From: an uncultured Chlamydiae bacterium | GTDB lineage: Bacteria; Chlamydiota; Chlamydiia; Chlamydiales; SM23-39 | Length of the DNA stretch: 26,885 nt | Assembly: GCA_903889795.1 (NCBI GenBank) | Contig: CAISYW010000139.1 | Span: 1 to 26,885 of the forward strand | Reading direction: 5' to 3' | The notes under the pieces: model-generated | What the model saw: only the letters and a program-made list of their open reading frames with translations | What the model was told of the DNA's origin: nothing | The model's database searches: none | Translations under genes and position numbers: made by a program | Shown here: one piece after another, positions 7,527 to 14,953 of the stretch | Layout of the letters: the number at the start of each line of letters is the position of its first letter | Numbering within the stretch: position 1 is the first letter of the stretch

Positions 7527-7674
7527 CTGAATAAATCATGAATGAATCTCGAGGCGAGTTTTCTGTTCCGATAGAGTTTTCGCGCTTTGCTAACTTGCAA
7601 GAAGTTAGCGACGTGATCCAAACTCAATCTCACTGCGAAAATTGCTCTCGATCTTCAAAACAGCACTTATTCAG
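7527..7674. repeat. 148-bp palindromic repeat, family II copy 1
   Basis: Ends CTGAATAA (7527-7534) and TTATTCAG (7667-7674) are perfect 8-base inverted repeats. The centre is a perfect hairpin, GCTAACTT (7589-7596) and AAGTTAGC (7602-7609) around GCAAG. The DNA between is imperfectly complementary, for example GATAGAGTTTT against a reversed GATTGAGTTT. A second element with the same centre and related arms lies at 15541-15672. It sits inside the presumed rplY-pth operon, so it would be transcribed and could fold as a long RNA hairpin. It may be a MITE-like repeat, an RNA processing site or an attenuator. Confidence 0.65.
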
Positions 7675-7698
7675 AGTCTCCTTAAGGTTAGTTATTGT

Positions 7699-8274
7699 AT
7701 GAAAAGAGACTTTCTCATTGTCGGTCTTGGAAATCCGGGAAAGGCATATGAAAAGACTCGCCATAATTTTGGGTTTCAGGCTGTAGAAGAGATCGCACGG
7801 CAAAGCGCTCTCAAACTGCGTAAGAAATTTTTGATTAATGGCCGTTTAGCTCACGGTACGATCGAGGATTGCAGTGTTTACCTGTTTCAGCCGGGAACCT
7901 ATATGAATCGCAGTGGCGAAGCTGTTGCTCGTTTGATGCGAAGGTTTGGAATCAAGATTGAGGATCTTCTCGTTATCGTCGACGATGTCGCGATACCATT
8001 TGGGCAGATTCGCTTGAGAAGCCACAGTAGTTCGGGAGGTCATAATGGCCTTAAGAGCATTGAGGATAATCTCAAAACGAACGGTTACGCGCGTCTTCGT
8101 ATTGGAGTTGGAGATGATTACGCGGGAGATTTGGCAAGCTATGTTTTAGCTCCTTTTACTTCAGATGAACAAAGGCTCGTTCCCGAGATCCTGGGACGGG
8201 TGGCTATGATCGCTAAGATTTGGTTGACTGAAGGATTAACTAGTGCGATGAACTACGCGAACGGAAAAAATTAG
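7699..8274 (+). CDS. pth: peptidyl-tRNA hydrolase
   Basis: Pth cleaves peptidyl-tRNAs that drop off the ribosome, freeing tRNA. Motifs are complete: FLIVGLGNPGKAYEKTRHN near the N terminus with the catalytic His of TRHN, then QPGTYMNRSGEAV, DDVAIPFGQIRLR with the conserved Asp, and SSSGGHNGLKSIE. The product from 7699 is 191 residues, normal for the family. The frame is open back to a TTG at 7642, but that extension runs into the repeat and adds nothing seen in Pth proteins. The ATG at 7699 is preceded by TAAGG about 11 bases upstream. It is followed by rpsF after 44 bases, in the same order as CT800-CT801. Confidence 0.96.
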   Translation: MKRDFLIVGLGNPGKAYEKTRHNFGFQAVEEIARQSALKLRKKFLINGRLAHGTIEDCSVYLFQPGTYMNRSGEAVARLMRRFGIKIEDLLVIVDDVAIPFGQIRLRSHSSSGGHNGLKSIEDNLKTNGYARLRIGVGDDYAGDLASYVLAPFTSDEQRLVPEILGRVAMIAKIWLTEGLTSAMNYANGKN

Positions 8275-8318
8275 ATCCGGTCCGTTTGCAAAGGTTCATC
8301 CCAACCACAAGGAAATAA

Positions 8319-8663
8319 ATGAAAAAAGAACGAATCGCCCTCTATGAAGGGATGTATATTTTGAGCGCAACGCTCAGCGAAGATTCCCGCAAAAAGGCCT
8401 TCGATAAAATCCTGAACGGTATTACCGAGAAGGGTGGAAATATCGAAAAACTTTTTGAGCAGGGACGTAAAAAATTAGCATATGATATCGATGGTAAGCG
8501 CGAAGGTTATTATTACGTCGTTTTTTTCAGTGCTCCGACGACATCGATCCAAGAGCTTTGGAAAGAATATCATCTTCACGAAGATCTCATCCGCTTCCAG
8601 ACTGTTCGAGTCGAAAAAGTGCAAGAGACGCTCGAATTTCCTCTTTTGAAAACAGCGCAGTAG
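8319..8663 (+). CDS. rpsF: 30S ribosomal protein S6
   Basis: S6 binds 16S rRNA in the platform together with S18. The opening YEGMYILSATLSEDSRKKA, the middle QGRKKLAYDIDGKREGYYYVVFF and the later LWKEYHLHEDLIRFQTVRVEK are typical S6 segments. The 114 residues match the length of chlamydial S6. AAGGAA lies 5 bases before the ATG, a strong ribosome site. rpsR starts 10 bases after its stop, giving the standard rpsF-rpsR-rplI cluster. Confidence 0.96.
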   Translation: MKKERIALYEGMYILSATLSEDSRKKAFDKILNGITEKGGNIEKLFEQGRKKLAYDIDGKREGYYYVVFFSAPTTSIQELWKEYHLHEDLIRFQTVRVEKVQETLEFPLLKTAQ

Positions 8664-8673
8664 GAGACACAGC

Positions 8674-8940
8674 ATGCAAAATGGATATGGACGTAAACCA
8701 CCAACGGCGACGGGAGATTCAATCTTCGCAAAGAAGCGCAAGAGCTGTCCCTTCACGGCGAATAAAGTCGAATTAATCGATTACAAAGATATCGAAACGC
8801 TGAGACAATTCATTACGGAACGCGGCAAGATTTTGCCACGACGCATCACGGGTGTTTCGCACTTTTATCAAAATATGCTCAAGCAGGCAATCAAGCGCGC
8901 CCGTCACATGGCCCTGATTCCGTTTGTCGCTGAAGAATAA
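8674..8940 (+). CDS. rpsR: 30S ribosomal protein S18
   Basis: S18 is the small-subunit platform protein that pairs with S6. The first 25 or so residues are variable (GYGRKPPTATG). The conserved part follows: KSCPFTANKVELIDYKDIE, LRQFITERGKILPRRITG and QAIKRARHMALIPFV. The length is 88 residues. A TAGGAGA ribosome site lies just upstream, overlapping the end of rpsF. The single CPFT cysteine is conserved in many S18 proteins. rplI starts 13 bases downstream. Confidence 0.96.
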   Translation: MQNGYGRKPPTATGDSIFAKKRKSCPFTANKVELIDYKDIETLRQFITERGKILPRRITGVSHFYQNMLKQAIKRARHMALIPFVAEE

Positions 8941-8953
8941 TTGGAGACAAATC

Positions 8954-9511
8954 ATGAAACAACAATTGTTATTGCTCCAAGATGTCGATGCCTTGGGAAA
9001 AAAAGGTGACATCGTCAGCGCTAAGAGCGGATATGTACGCAATTTTCTCGTGCCTCAAAAATTGGCAGTGATTGCGAGCCCTAACACTTTGCGCAAACAA
9101 GAGGCCCTTCGAGCTGAGCGTGCTAAGCAGGCTGTTGTCGATCTCAAAGAATCGGAAGAGCTCGCCAAGCAGATTGAATCGATTATTCTGGAGACGCGCG
9201 TAAAGGTTGATCCGGAAGGCCATATGTACGGATCAGTGTCAGCAGGTGATATTGCACTCCTTTTTCAAGAGCAGGGACTTCCTGTTGATCGTAAATTTGT
9301 GCTATTGACCCGTCCTATTAAAGCGACCGGCGTGCATAAAATATCCTTGAAACTCAAAGAAGGCGTCGCAGTTGTTTGCTCGCTGAACATTATTCCGGAA
9401 AACGTAATCACCACAGGAATTGAATCGGTCGTCGCTCCGATTCCTGTTGAGCAAACGGTAGAGGCAAAATCGGAACAAGATTCTAATCCGACTCCTCCAG
9501 CGCAAGCTTAA
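8954..9511 (+). CDS. rplI: 50S ribosomal protein L9
   Basis: L9 sits at the base of the L1 stalk. The family signature is clear near the N terminus (DVDALGKKGDIVSAKSGYVR, then NFLVPQKLA). A helical linker rich in K, E and A follows (about 45-80), then the C-terminal rRNA-binding domain with MYGSVSAGDIALLF. An acidic, proline-bearing tail of about 20 residues (EAKSEQDSNPTPPAQA) makes it 185 residues, longer than the usual 148-170. The frame is open to 8924, but that overlaps rpsR. The ATG at 8954 has TTGGAGA about 6 bases upstream, so I start there. A terminator follows directly. Confidence 0.95.
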   Translation: MKQQLLLLQDVDALGKKGDIVSAKSGYVRNFLVPQKLAVIASPNTLRKQEALRAERAKQAVVDLKESEELAKQIESIILETRVKVDPEGHMYGSVSAGDIALLFQEQGLPVDRKFVLLTRPIKATGVHKISLKLKEGVAVVCSLNIIPENVITTGIESVVAPIPVEQTVEAKSEQDSNPTPPAQA

Positions 9512-9521
9512 TTTAATTGCC

Positions 9522-9549
9522 AGGGGTCATTTTTTTGGCCCCCTTTTTT
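9522..9549 (+). terminator. intrinsic terminator after rplI, touching the ispE start codon
   Basis: GGGGTC (9523-9528) pairs with GGCCCC (9537-9542), one pair being G-U, around a T-rich loop and followed by a T run ending at 9549. The next base is the A of the ispE ATG at 9550. It should end the tRNA-to-rplI transcript, yet it leaves ispE no room for a leader after the T run. Confidence 0.7.
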
Positions 9550-10377
9550 ATGAATTATTTTTCACCTGCGAAAATCAATCTTTTTTTTCGAGTCCTCCGC
9601 AAGCGTTCGGACGGATATCATGAAATCGCATCTCTTATTCAAGCAATCGATCTTTTCGATGTTTTGAGCGTTGAGGAACATTCTCGCGATCAACTGACCT
9701 GCTCGGAGTCTACTTTGCCATGCGACGAAACGAACCTCGTTATGAAAGCTTTGAATCTTTTCCGAGAGCATTACGAGTTTTCTTCTGTTCATATTCATCT
9801 TGAAAAACGCGTGCCGATGCAATCGGGCTTGGGCGGCGGCAGCTCGAACGCCGCCACAATTCTTTGGGCGCTCAATGAAAAGATCGGTAGCAAGGCTACT
9901 TTGAGCGAACTTGCTTTAATGGGGGCTCGATTAGGCTCCGATGTTCCTTTTTTCTTTTCACTTGGATCGGCTTATTGCACTGGCCGCGGAGAGATCGTCG
10001 AGCCTTTTTCTATTTCACCGATCACGGGATATTTGGCGAAGCCTTCATTTGGACTTTCAACACCGCTTGTCTATCGGGAAACCCGCGTCAACGAACTCGC
10101 TAACAACGATCCGATTCGTGCGCGGGACAGTTTTCTCTCTTTCCATCCTCAGTACTTTAACGATCTCGAACCCGCGGCATTTCGCATTGAATCGAGATTA
10201 TCGCATTTTAAACAGCGTCTGCTCTCTTGTCGTTTTTCAGATGTTACGATGACAGGCAGCGGTAGTGCTTTTTTTTGTATCAATGGACAAGATCTTTGTC
10301 CTGACATTCAGTTTATTCCATTTCGATCGTTGGTGCGCTCTCCATCATCATGGTATGGTTCTTGCACCATGCAGTAA
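9550..10377 (+). CDS. ispE: 4-diphosphocytidyl-2-C-methyl-D-erythritol kinase
   Basis: IspE phosphorylates CDP-methylerythritol at the 2-hydroxyl in the MEP isoprenoid pathway. It is a GHMP kinase: PAKINLFFRVLRKRSDGYHE at the N terminus, the ATP-binding loop GLGGGSSNAA (93-102), LGSDVPFFF near 140, and the C-terminal MTGSGSAFF glycine motif near 235-243. The length of 275 residues is normal. A TTG at 9517 would give an 11-residue extension encoded by the terminator hairpin, and I reject it. The ATG at 9550 directly follows the T tract of the terminator and has no Shine-Dalgarno in its own leader. Expression must depend on readthrough or on an unusual start. It corresponds in position to CT804. 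Confidence 0.94.
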   Translation: MNYFSPAKINLFFRVLRKRSDGYHEIASLIQAIDLFDVLSVEEHSRDQLTCSESTLPCDETNLVMKALNLFREHYEFSSVHIHLEKRVPMQSGLGGGSSNAATILWALNEKIGSKATLSELALMGARLGSDVPFFFSLGSAYCTGRGEIVEPFSISPITGYLAKPSFGLSTPLVYRETRVNELANNDPIRARDSFLSFHPQYFNDLEPAAFRIESRLSHFKQRLLSCRFSDVTMTGSGSAFFCINGQDLCPDIQFIPFRSLVRSPSSWYGSCTMQ

Positions 10378-10392
10378 CTTGTGATACATTTT

Positions 10393-10407
10393 CTGCCTTT
10401 TAGGCAG
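10393..10407 (+). promoter_or_regulatory. small hairpin overlapping the hldD ribosome site
   Basis: CTGCC (10393-10397) and GGCAG (10403-10407) form a 5-bp stem with loop TTTTA. Its right arm runs into AGGA (10406-10409), which is the likely ribosome site for the ATG at 10413. Pairing would partly mask the site. The stem is short, so this may be chance. Confidence 0.3.
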
Positions 10408-10412
10408 GACGA

Positions 10413-11396
10413 ATGAAAAATGATTCTCTGATTGTCGTTACGGGTGCATCGGGTATGATCGGGTCGGGCGTTGTTCGATGCTTGAACGATCGCGGTTTTT
10501 CCAATCTTTTGCTTGTCGATGATTTTAAGCAGTCGAATAAATGGAAAAACTTGGTTGGCAAACGATTTCGGGATTTTATTTCTCGTAACGCTATTTTCGA
10601 TTTTCTGAAGGACAACCAAACTGAAATCGATTCCGTGATTCACCTAGGCGCCTGCTCCGATACAGAGGAAAAAAATGGCGACTATCTCATGGAAAATAAC
10701 TATCGGTTTTCCGTGCGGCTCGCCGAATGGGCCTTATCTTGCAACAAACGCTTCATCTATGCTTCATCAGCAGCAACCTATGGCGATGGCACTTTGGGTT
10801 TTTCTGACAATGAGGATGCCATTGAAATGCTGCGTCCTCTCAACATGTACGGCTTTTCAAAGCATTTATTCGATCTGTGGCTGAAGCGTGAGGGCGGATT
10901 GAAAAAAGCGGTCGGCTTAAAGTATTTTAATGTGTTCGGTCCAAACGAGTACCACAAAGGCCGGATGGCTTCGATGGTGTTTAAGATGACTGATAAGGTT
11001 CTCTCTGATGGTGTGATTCGGCTTTATAAGTCGACGGAAGCACGGTTTAAAGATGGAGAGCAGTGCCGAGATTTTATTTACATCAAAGATGCTGTGCGGA
11101 TGACTTGCGATTTTTTACAGCCGCAAAATCGTTCGTTTTCCGGATTGTTTAACATTGGCAGAGGAGAACCGGCCACCTGGAATCAGTTGGCTCAGGCGCT
11201 TTTCCATGCGCTCGGAAAGAAAGAACAGATCGAATATATCGATATGTCCGCCGATCTGGCCAAACAGTATCAGAATTATACTTGCGCAGACATGGGTAAA
11301 TTCCATAAGATTTTTCCGGGTTATCAAACGATTACGATACCTTCGGCTGTACGTGAGTATGTGCAGGAGTATCTATTGAGAAATGTTCGATGGTAA
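10413..11396 (+). CDS. hldD: ADP-L-glycero-D-manno-heptose 6-epimerase
   Basis: HldD converts ADP-D-glycero- to ADP-L-glycero-manno-heptose, the donor of inner-core heptose in LPS. It is an NADP-binding short-chain dehydrogenase/reductase: TGASGMIGSGVV (10-21) is the Rossmann GxxGxxG. YASSAATYG precedes the catalytic Y146-GFS-K150 pair. The HldD-specific stretch LKYFNVFGPNEYHKGRMASM carries the second active-site lysine (K182). RDFIYIKD and GRGEPATWNQL are also typical. The length is 327 residues against about 310 in E. coli. The stop overlaps the hldE start by 7 bases, so translation is probably coupled. The Chlamydiaceae LPS core contains only Kdo and no heptose, so this gene marks a different LPS chemistry. 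Confidence 0.95.
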   Translation: MKNDSLIVVTGASGMIGSGVVRCLNDRGFSNLLLVDDFKQSNKWKNLVGKRFRDFISRNAIFDFLKDNQTEIDSVIHLGACSDTEEKNGDYLMENNYRFSVRLAEWALSCNKRFIYASSAATYGDGTLGFSDNEDAIEMLRPLNMYGFSKHLFDLWLKREGGLKKAVGLKYFNVFGPNEYHKGRMASMVFKMTDKVLSDGVIRLYKSTEARFKDGEQCRDFIYIKDAVRMTCDFLQPQNRSFSGLFNIGRGEPATWNQLAQALFHALGKKEQIEYIDMSADLAKQYQNYTCADMGKFHKIFPGYQTITIPSAVREYVQEYLLRNVRW

Positions 11397-12754
11397 AACT
11401 TGCCGGAACGCTCAGCCATCTTCGCCCCTTCACCGCATTGGTGATCGGCGATTTTATGCTCGACACGTATACGACCGGACGTGTGAAGCGAATCTCTCCT
11501 GAAGCGCCCGTTCCTGTTATGGAAGTGCAGCGGCAGGAATCGCGTCCCGGTGGAGCGGGTAATGTTGTTTTAAATTTAATCGCTCTTGGCGCCAAGGTTA
11601 TATTATCGGGGCGAATCGGTGCTGATCGAGCCGGGGAGCAATTAAAGCAGAGCCTGAGCAAAGATGGCGTGGATTTGCAAGGGCTTCAGCTTGAAGAGAA
11701 TTATCAAACGCCTGTCAAAAATCGCCTCATTGCCGATAGCCAGCAGCTTTTACGCGTGGACATCGAAACCATACGTTCAATTCCGGAGGTCTTTGAGAGT
11801 CAGATTATCGAGCAGTTGATTCATTTGATTCCTCAAGTCAAGGTGATTGCCTTATCCGATTATGGCAAAGGATTTTTAACGACTTCCCTTATTGCCAAAG
11901 TGATCTCACTTGCTAAAGCATCAAAGGTTCCTATCATCGTCGATCCCAAAGGCGCCGATTTTATTAAATATCGAGGGGCGACGATATTGAAGCCGAATCT
12001 TTCAGAGGCTTATGCCGCAGCTCAAATGCCGCCGGATTCTTCTCTTGACGCTGTAGCAAAACGGATCATTGAGATTTCAGACGTCGATCTGCTGCTCATT
12101 ACGCGATCGGAGGCGGGAATGTCGCTCTTTGATCGCACATTTATGCGGCGCGATTTTCCTGTTCGTTCGCGTGAAGTAAAAGATGTAACGGGCGCGGGCG
12201 ATACGGTTTTAGCGGTGATCAGTGCGGCACTGGCCAACGGCCTTGATTTTTGTTTTGCTGCTCAGCTGGCTAATATTGCGGCGGGAATCGCGATTGAGCG
12301 GCTCGGATGCATACAAGTCACTTTGTCAGAGTTGGCGCGCCGGTTGCTGGAATATGACACGGATACCAAAATTTTTGATGATAGCCACACCTTTGCTTTG
12401 CGCCAGGTGCTCAAGGATAAGAGTTATTCTCTGCTCGTTCTTCCTAAAGGGCAAAAGATGTCCAATGCGCTGTTCCGATCTCTTCACCGGCTTGGAATGA
12501 ATGAAGGGGATGAGTTGATCGTTTATGTCGAGGGCAGCCATCCCTGCGATGAGTTCATTCACTTTCTTTCATCATTGAAAGAGGTGGATTACATCATCTT
12601 GCAAAGCGAAAGTCTCAAGGTGTTGTGCGCATCGATCCAGCCTCGAGAGATTTATTGTCTTGAAAATGAACAGCTTTGTGAGTATGACACGCCAAAATCG
12701 CTCTTATCCGCTCTCAAGCAGCATCATGGATCCGCGGTTCTTTCAACAATTTGA
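11390..12754 (+). CDS. hldE: HldE-like heptose-7-phosphate kinase with degenerate nucleotidyltransferase half
   Basis: The first 320 or so residues are a PfkB/RfaE kinase that phosphorylates D-glycero-beta-D-manno-heptose 7-phosphate at C1. The segments IGDFMLDTY, RISPEAPVPVMEV, RPGGAGNVVLNL, VDPKGADFIKYRGATILKPN and the catalytic KDVTGAGDTV (D271) match HldE closely. Residues about 335-454 align in position and length with the HldE adenylyltransferase (SLLVLPKG to E. coli KVVMTNGV; GDELIVYVEG to GDRLIVAVNS; EVDYIILQSE to AVDWVVSFEE). The HxGH nucleotide-binding motif is absent: the site reads KGQKMSNALF. The later SxTTxII signature is also unclear. ADP transfer by this half is therefore doubtful. 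Total length is 454 against 477 in E. coli. The start overlaps hldD, and the 3' end overlaps the converging mnmA by 31 bases. Confidence 0.88.
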   Translation: MVKLAGTLSHLRPFTALVIGDFMLDTYTTGRVKRISPEAPVPVMEVQRQESRPGGAGNVVLNLIALGAKVILSGRIGADRAGEQLKQSLSKDGVDLQGLQLEENYQTPVKNRLIADSQQLLRVDIETIRSIPEVFESQIIEQLIHLIPQVKVIALSDYGKGFLTTSLIAKVISLAKASKVPIIVDPKGADFIKYRGATILKPNLSEAYAAAQMPPDSSLDAVAKRIIEISDVDLLLITRSEAGMSLFDRTFMRRDFPVRSREVKDVTGAGDTVLAVISAALANGLDFCFAAQLANIAAGIAIERLGCIQVTLSELARRLLEYDTDTKIFDDSHTFALRQVLKDKSYSLLVLPKGQKMSNALFRSLHRLGMNEGDELIVYVEGSHPCDEFIHFLSSLKEVDYIILQSESLKVLCASIQPREIYCLENEQLCEYDTPKSLLSALKQHHGSAVLSTI

Positions 12755-13824
12755 TGGAGGAGTCGAATGATTCCGCCGCCCAGTGTGATTTCTTGATCAT
12801 AGAAAACAACAGACTGGCCCGGAGTGACGGCTCGTTGCGGTTTTAAAAAAACGACTCGCAGGCAGCCTGTCTCGTGAGACATCACTTCGCACTCAACATC
12901 TTGTTGTCGATAGCGGATTTTTGCAGAGCAGCGAAAGGGGAGCGGGGGCGGATCGTTGATCCAGGTCAACTGGTCAGCGATGAGCTCAGTGCAATAGAGC
13001 GCGGGGTGGTTCTCGCCTCGCTCGACGAAAACAATATTTTGGTTCGGGTCTTTGCCAACGACAAACCAGGCTTCTCCTTCGCCGCCAAGGCCGATTCCTT
13101 TGCGCTGCCCAATCGTATAATAGGCAAAGCCATCGTGTTCGCCAACCTGTTTGCCGTCGAGGGTGAGTAGGGGGCCTTTCTGAAATCCCAAAAATTGACT
13201 GAGAAATTGTTTAAAATTTCTTTCGCCGATGAAGCAAATGCCGGTGCTGTCTTTTTTATCGGAGGTCGCTAGTTTTGCTTGGCGGGCAAGGGCTCTCACT
13301 TCGCTTTTCAGTAAGTGTCCTACAGGAAAAAGAGTGCGAGACAGTGCCTCTTTGTTGATCGCGTAGAGGAAGTAACTTTGGTCTTTGTTGGGATCGCTTC
13401 CTTTGAGTAAGAGCGGCTTGGCAGGTTGGTCCGTTTGAGCGCGGCAATAATGGCCTGTGGCTAAGTAATCGGCGCCGAACTCCATCGCTTTATTGAAGAA
13501 TGCTTTGAATTTGATTTCTCGATTGCACAGAACGTCCGGGTTGGGTGTGAGCCCCGCTTTGCAATCGGCCAAGAACTGGTTGAAAACCAATTCGCGGTAT
13601 TCTTTCACAAAATTGACGCTATAATAGGGAATGCCTATCTGGTTGCATACCGCCACAACGTCTTCATATTCTCGAGACGATTGACAAACTCCCTGAGCAT
13701 CTGTTTCTTCCCAATTTTTCATGAAGAGGCCGATCACATCATGCCCCGCTTCTTTGAGCAGCCACGCAGAAACAGATGAGTCGACCCCGCCGGACATCCC
13801 GACGACAATTCTATGTTTTTTCAT
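12724..13824 (-). CDS. mnmA: tRNA-specific 2-thiouridylase MnmA
   Basis: MnmA adds sulfur to U34 of tRNA-Lys, -Glu and -Gln, using ATP and a persulfide. The PP-loop GMSGGVDSS is at 9-17, and IGLFMKNWEE is a family segment. The two catalytic cysteines are present: C100 in NPDVLCNREIKF and C197 in DSTGICFIGERNF. The central KDQSYFLY motif and the C-terminal barrel (GQRKGIGLGG, VTPGQSVVFYD) are intact. The 366 residues are normal. The ATG at 13824 matches the usual N terminus, although the ribosome site (CCCTC before the ATG) is poor. The stop lies inside the end of hldE, so the two genes converge with a 31-base overlap. Its substrate set includes the tRNA-Gln(UUG) encoded in this window. Confidence 0.97.
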   Translation of the reverse strand: MKKHRIVVGMSGGVDSSVSAWLLKEAGHDVIGLFMKNWEETDAQGVCQSSREYEDVVAVCNQIGIPYYSVNFVKEYRELVFNQFLADCKAGLTPNPDVLCNREIKFKAFFNKAMEFGADYLATGHYCRAQTDQPAKPLLLKGSDPNKDQSYFLYAINKEALSRTLFPVGHLLKSEVRALARQAKLATSDKKDSTGICFIGERNFKQFLSQFLGFQKGPLLTLDGKQVGEHDGFAYYTIGQRKGIGLGGEGEAWFVVGKDPNQNIVFVERGENHPALYCTELIADQLTWINDPPPLPFRCSAKIRYRQQDVECEVMSHETGCLRVVFLKPQRAVTPGQSVVFYDQEITLGGGIIRLLHQIVERTADP

Positions 13825-13918
13825 GAGGGTTAAAATTTACCATATTTATTGAATATTTCCCATTGTTAATAGGAGTAATGTAATTTTTTTTGAAATTAAT
13901 TTATTCGATAATGAGATG

Positions 13919-13949
13919 CCAGGATCTCTAAAATAACTGGAGATCCTGG
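13919..13949 (-). terminator. hairpin between htpX and mnmA, probable htpX terminator
   Basis: CCAGGATCTC (13919-13928) and GAGATCCTGG (13940-13949) form a perfect 10-bp stem around an 11-base loop. Read on the minus strand it comes 42 bases after the htpX stop. The tail past the stem lacks a long U run, so it may be a weak terminator or an RNA-stability hairpin. It separates htpX from mnmA on the same strand. Confidence 0.55.
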
Positions 13950-13990
13950 ATAAAAATATGTTTTTGATGCTGAAATAGAGAGTTTTGTTT

Positions 13991-14896
13991 TTATGATTGT
14001 TTGAGGCGCTCGATGCGCTCTTCGAGTGGCGGGTGGGTCGCAAAGAGATAGAGAAATCCTTTTTTAGTTGGCGTTGAAATTTTAAAAGAGTTGAAGGCGG
14101 GATTCGCAGTTTGGGGATCGCGGATTTCGTGAAGAACCCGCAGTGCGCCCAGGGCGGCAATCATGTTGTTTTTGCCAGCCAGCTTGGCTCCTCCTGCATC
14201 GGCGCGATATTCTCTTCTTCGCGAATAGGCCGCAATGAGTATGGATCCCAAAATCATGAAAACGACATCGAAGAGATAGACAAAGAGAACATAACTCATG
14301 TAGCTTCCGCCGGAACTGTTCTCGCGGCTGCGGCCCATTCCGGAAAATATATAGGCCAGAACACGAGATAAAAACATGACAAACGCGTTCACAACGCCTT
14401 GTAATAAAGTCATGGTGATCATGTCGCCATTGGCGATATGGGAAATTTCGTGAGCCAGAATTGCTTTTACCTCGTCATCTTTCATTCGCTGCAAAAGGCC
14501 GCTCGATACAGCGACGAGTGAACGGCTTTGTGTGGGACCCGTTGCAAATGCATTGACTTCATTCGATCGATAGATTCCCACTTGCGGCATCGGTATGCCG
14601 GCGTCGTTGGTTAGATGTCTGACGGTGCTGAGAAGCTCGCGAAGGTTGGAATCGTTTGTGTTTGGATCGATCACTTCGACGCCCATTGCCCATTTTGCCA
14701 TGATTCGCGATAGCGAGAGAGATATCAGAGCGCCTCCCATACCCCAAATTAGGCAAAAAACCATAAGCGAAGAGTAGTTGATTCCATATTGCGATAAAAA
14801 TGGCTTGATATTGAACAGATTCAATATCAGAGAAATCATCATGATCACTAAGAAGTTGAGTAGAAGGAAAAGGAAAACTCTTTTTGCAAGTGCCAT
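13991..14896 (-). CDS. htpX: membrane zinc metalloprotease HtpX
   Basis: HtpX is an M48 inner-membrane protease that removes damaged membrane proteins, usually under envelope or heat stress. From the chosen ATG it has 301 residues. Two N-terminal membrane helices (about 5-27 and 43-63) come first, then YRSNEVNAFATG and the zinc site H149-E-I-S-H153 in AILAHEISHIANGD. The third ligand is E229 in SRRREYRADAGG, after a further hydrophobic region (about 201-223). It ends with FATHPPLEERIERLK. The frame is open to a TTG at 14953, but that codon lies in the -35 box of the predicted promoter. The ATG at 14896 has GGAG 8 bases upstream and begins MALAKRVFLFLLLN, like other HtpX proteins. Confidence 0.96.
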   Translation of the reverse strand: MALAKRVFLFLLLNFLVIMMISLILNLFNIKPFLSQYGINYSSLMVFCLIWGMGGALISLSLSRIMAKWAMGVEVIDPNTNDSNLRELLSTVRHLTNDAGIPMPQVGIYRSNEVNAFATGPTQSRSLVAVSSGLLQRMKDDEVKAILAHEISHIANGDMITMTLLQGVVNAFVMFLSRVLAYIFSGMGRSRENSSGGSYMSYVLFVYLFDVVFMILGSILIAAYSRRREYRADAGGAKLAGKNNMIAALGALRVLHEIRDPQTANPAFNSFKISTPTKKGFLYLFATHPPLEERIERLKQS

Positions 14897-14923
14897 AGAT
14901 TTAACTCCATTCGTTAATAAACT

Positions 14924-14953
14924 ATTATTCATTGCTTTGGCTATAAGTGTCAA
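14924..14953 (-). promoter_or_regulatory. predicted sigma-70 promoter of htpX
   Basis: On the minus strand a perfect TTGACA (14953-14948), an 18-base spacer and AATAAT (14929-14924, 5 of 6) would start transcription near 14917. The leader is about 20 bases and holds the GGAG at 14908-14905. The housekeeping-type boxes suggest constitutive rather than heat-shock control. Confidence 0.65.

Noticed and set aside
7451..7633. A 60-codon minus-strand frame across repeat family II copy 1 (and a similar one at 15517-15699 across copy 2)
   Set aside because: Both arise because palindromic repeats keep a frame open. There is no ribosome site or protein-like composition, although a shared LANFL/VANFL stretch reflects the homology of the repeats.
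13846..14160. A 104-codon minus-strand frame overlapping the end of htpX and the gap before mnmA
   Set aside because: It runs out of frame through the conserved HtpX C terminus and has no ribosome site.
14896..14953. A 19-residue N-terminal extension of HtpX from a TTG at 14953
   Set aside because: The TTG is part of a perfect TTGACA -35 box. The ATG at 14896 has a good ribosome site and matches the family N terminus.
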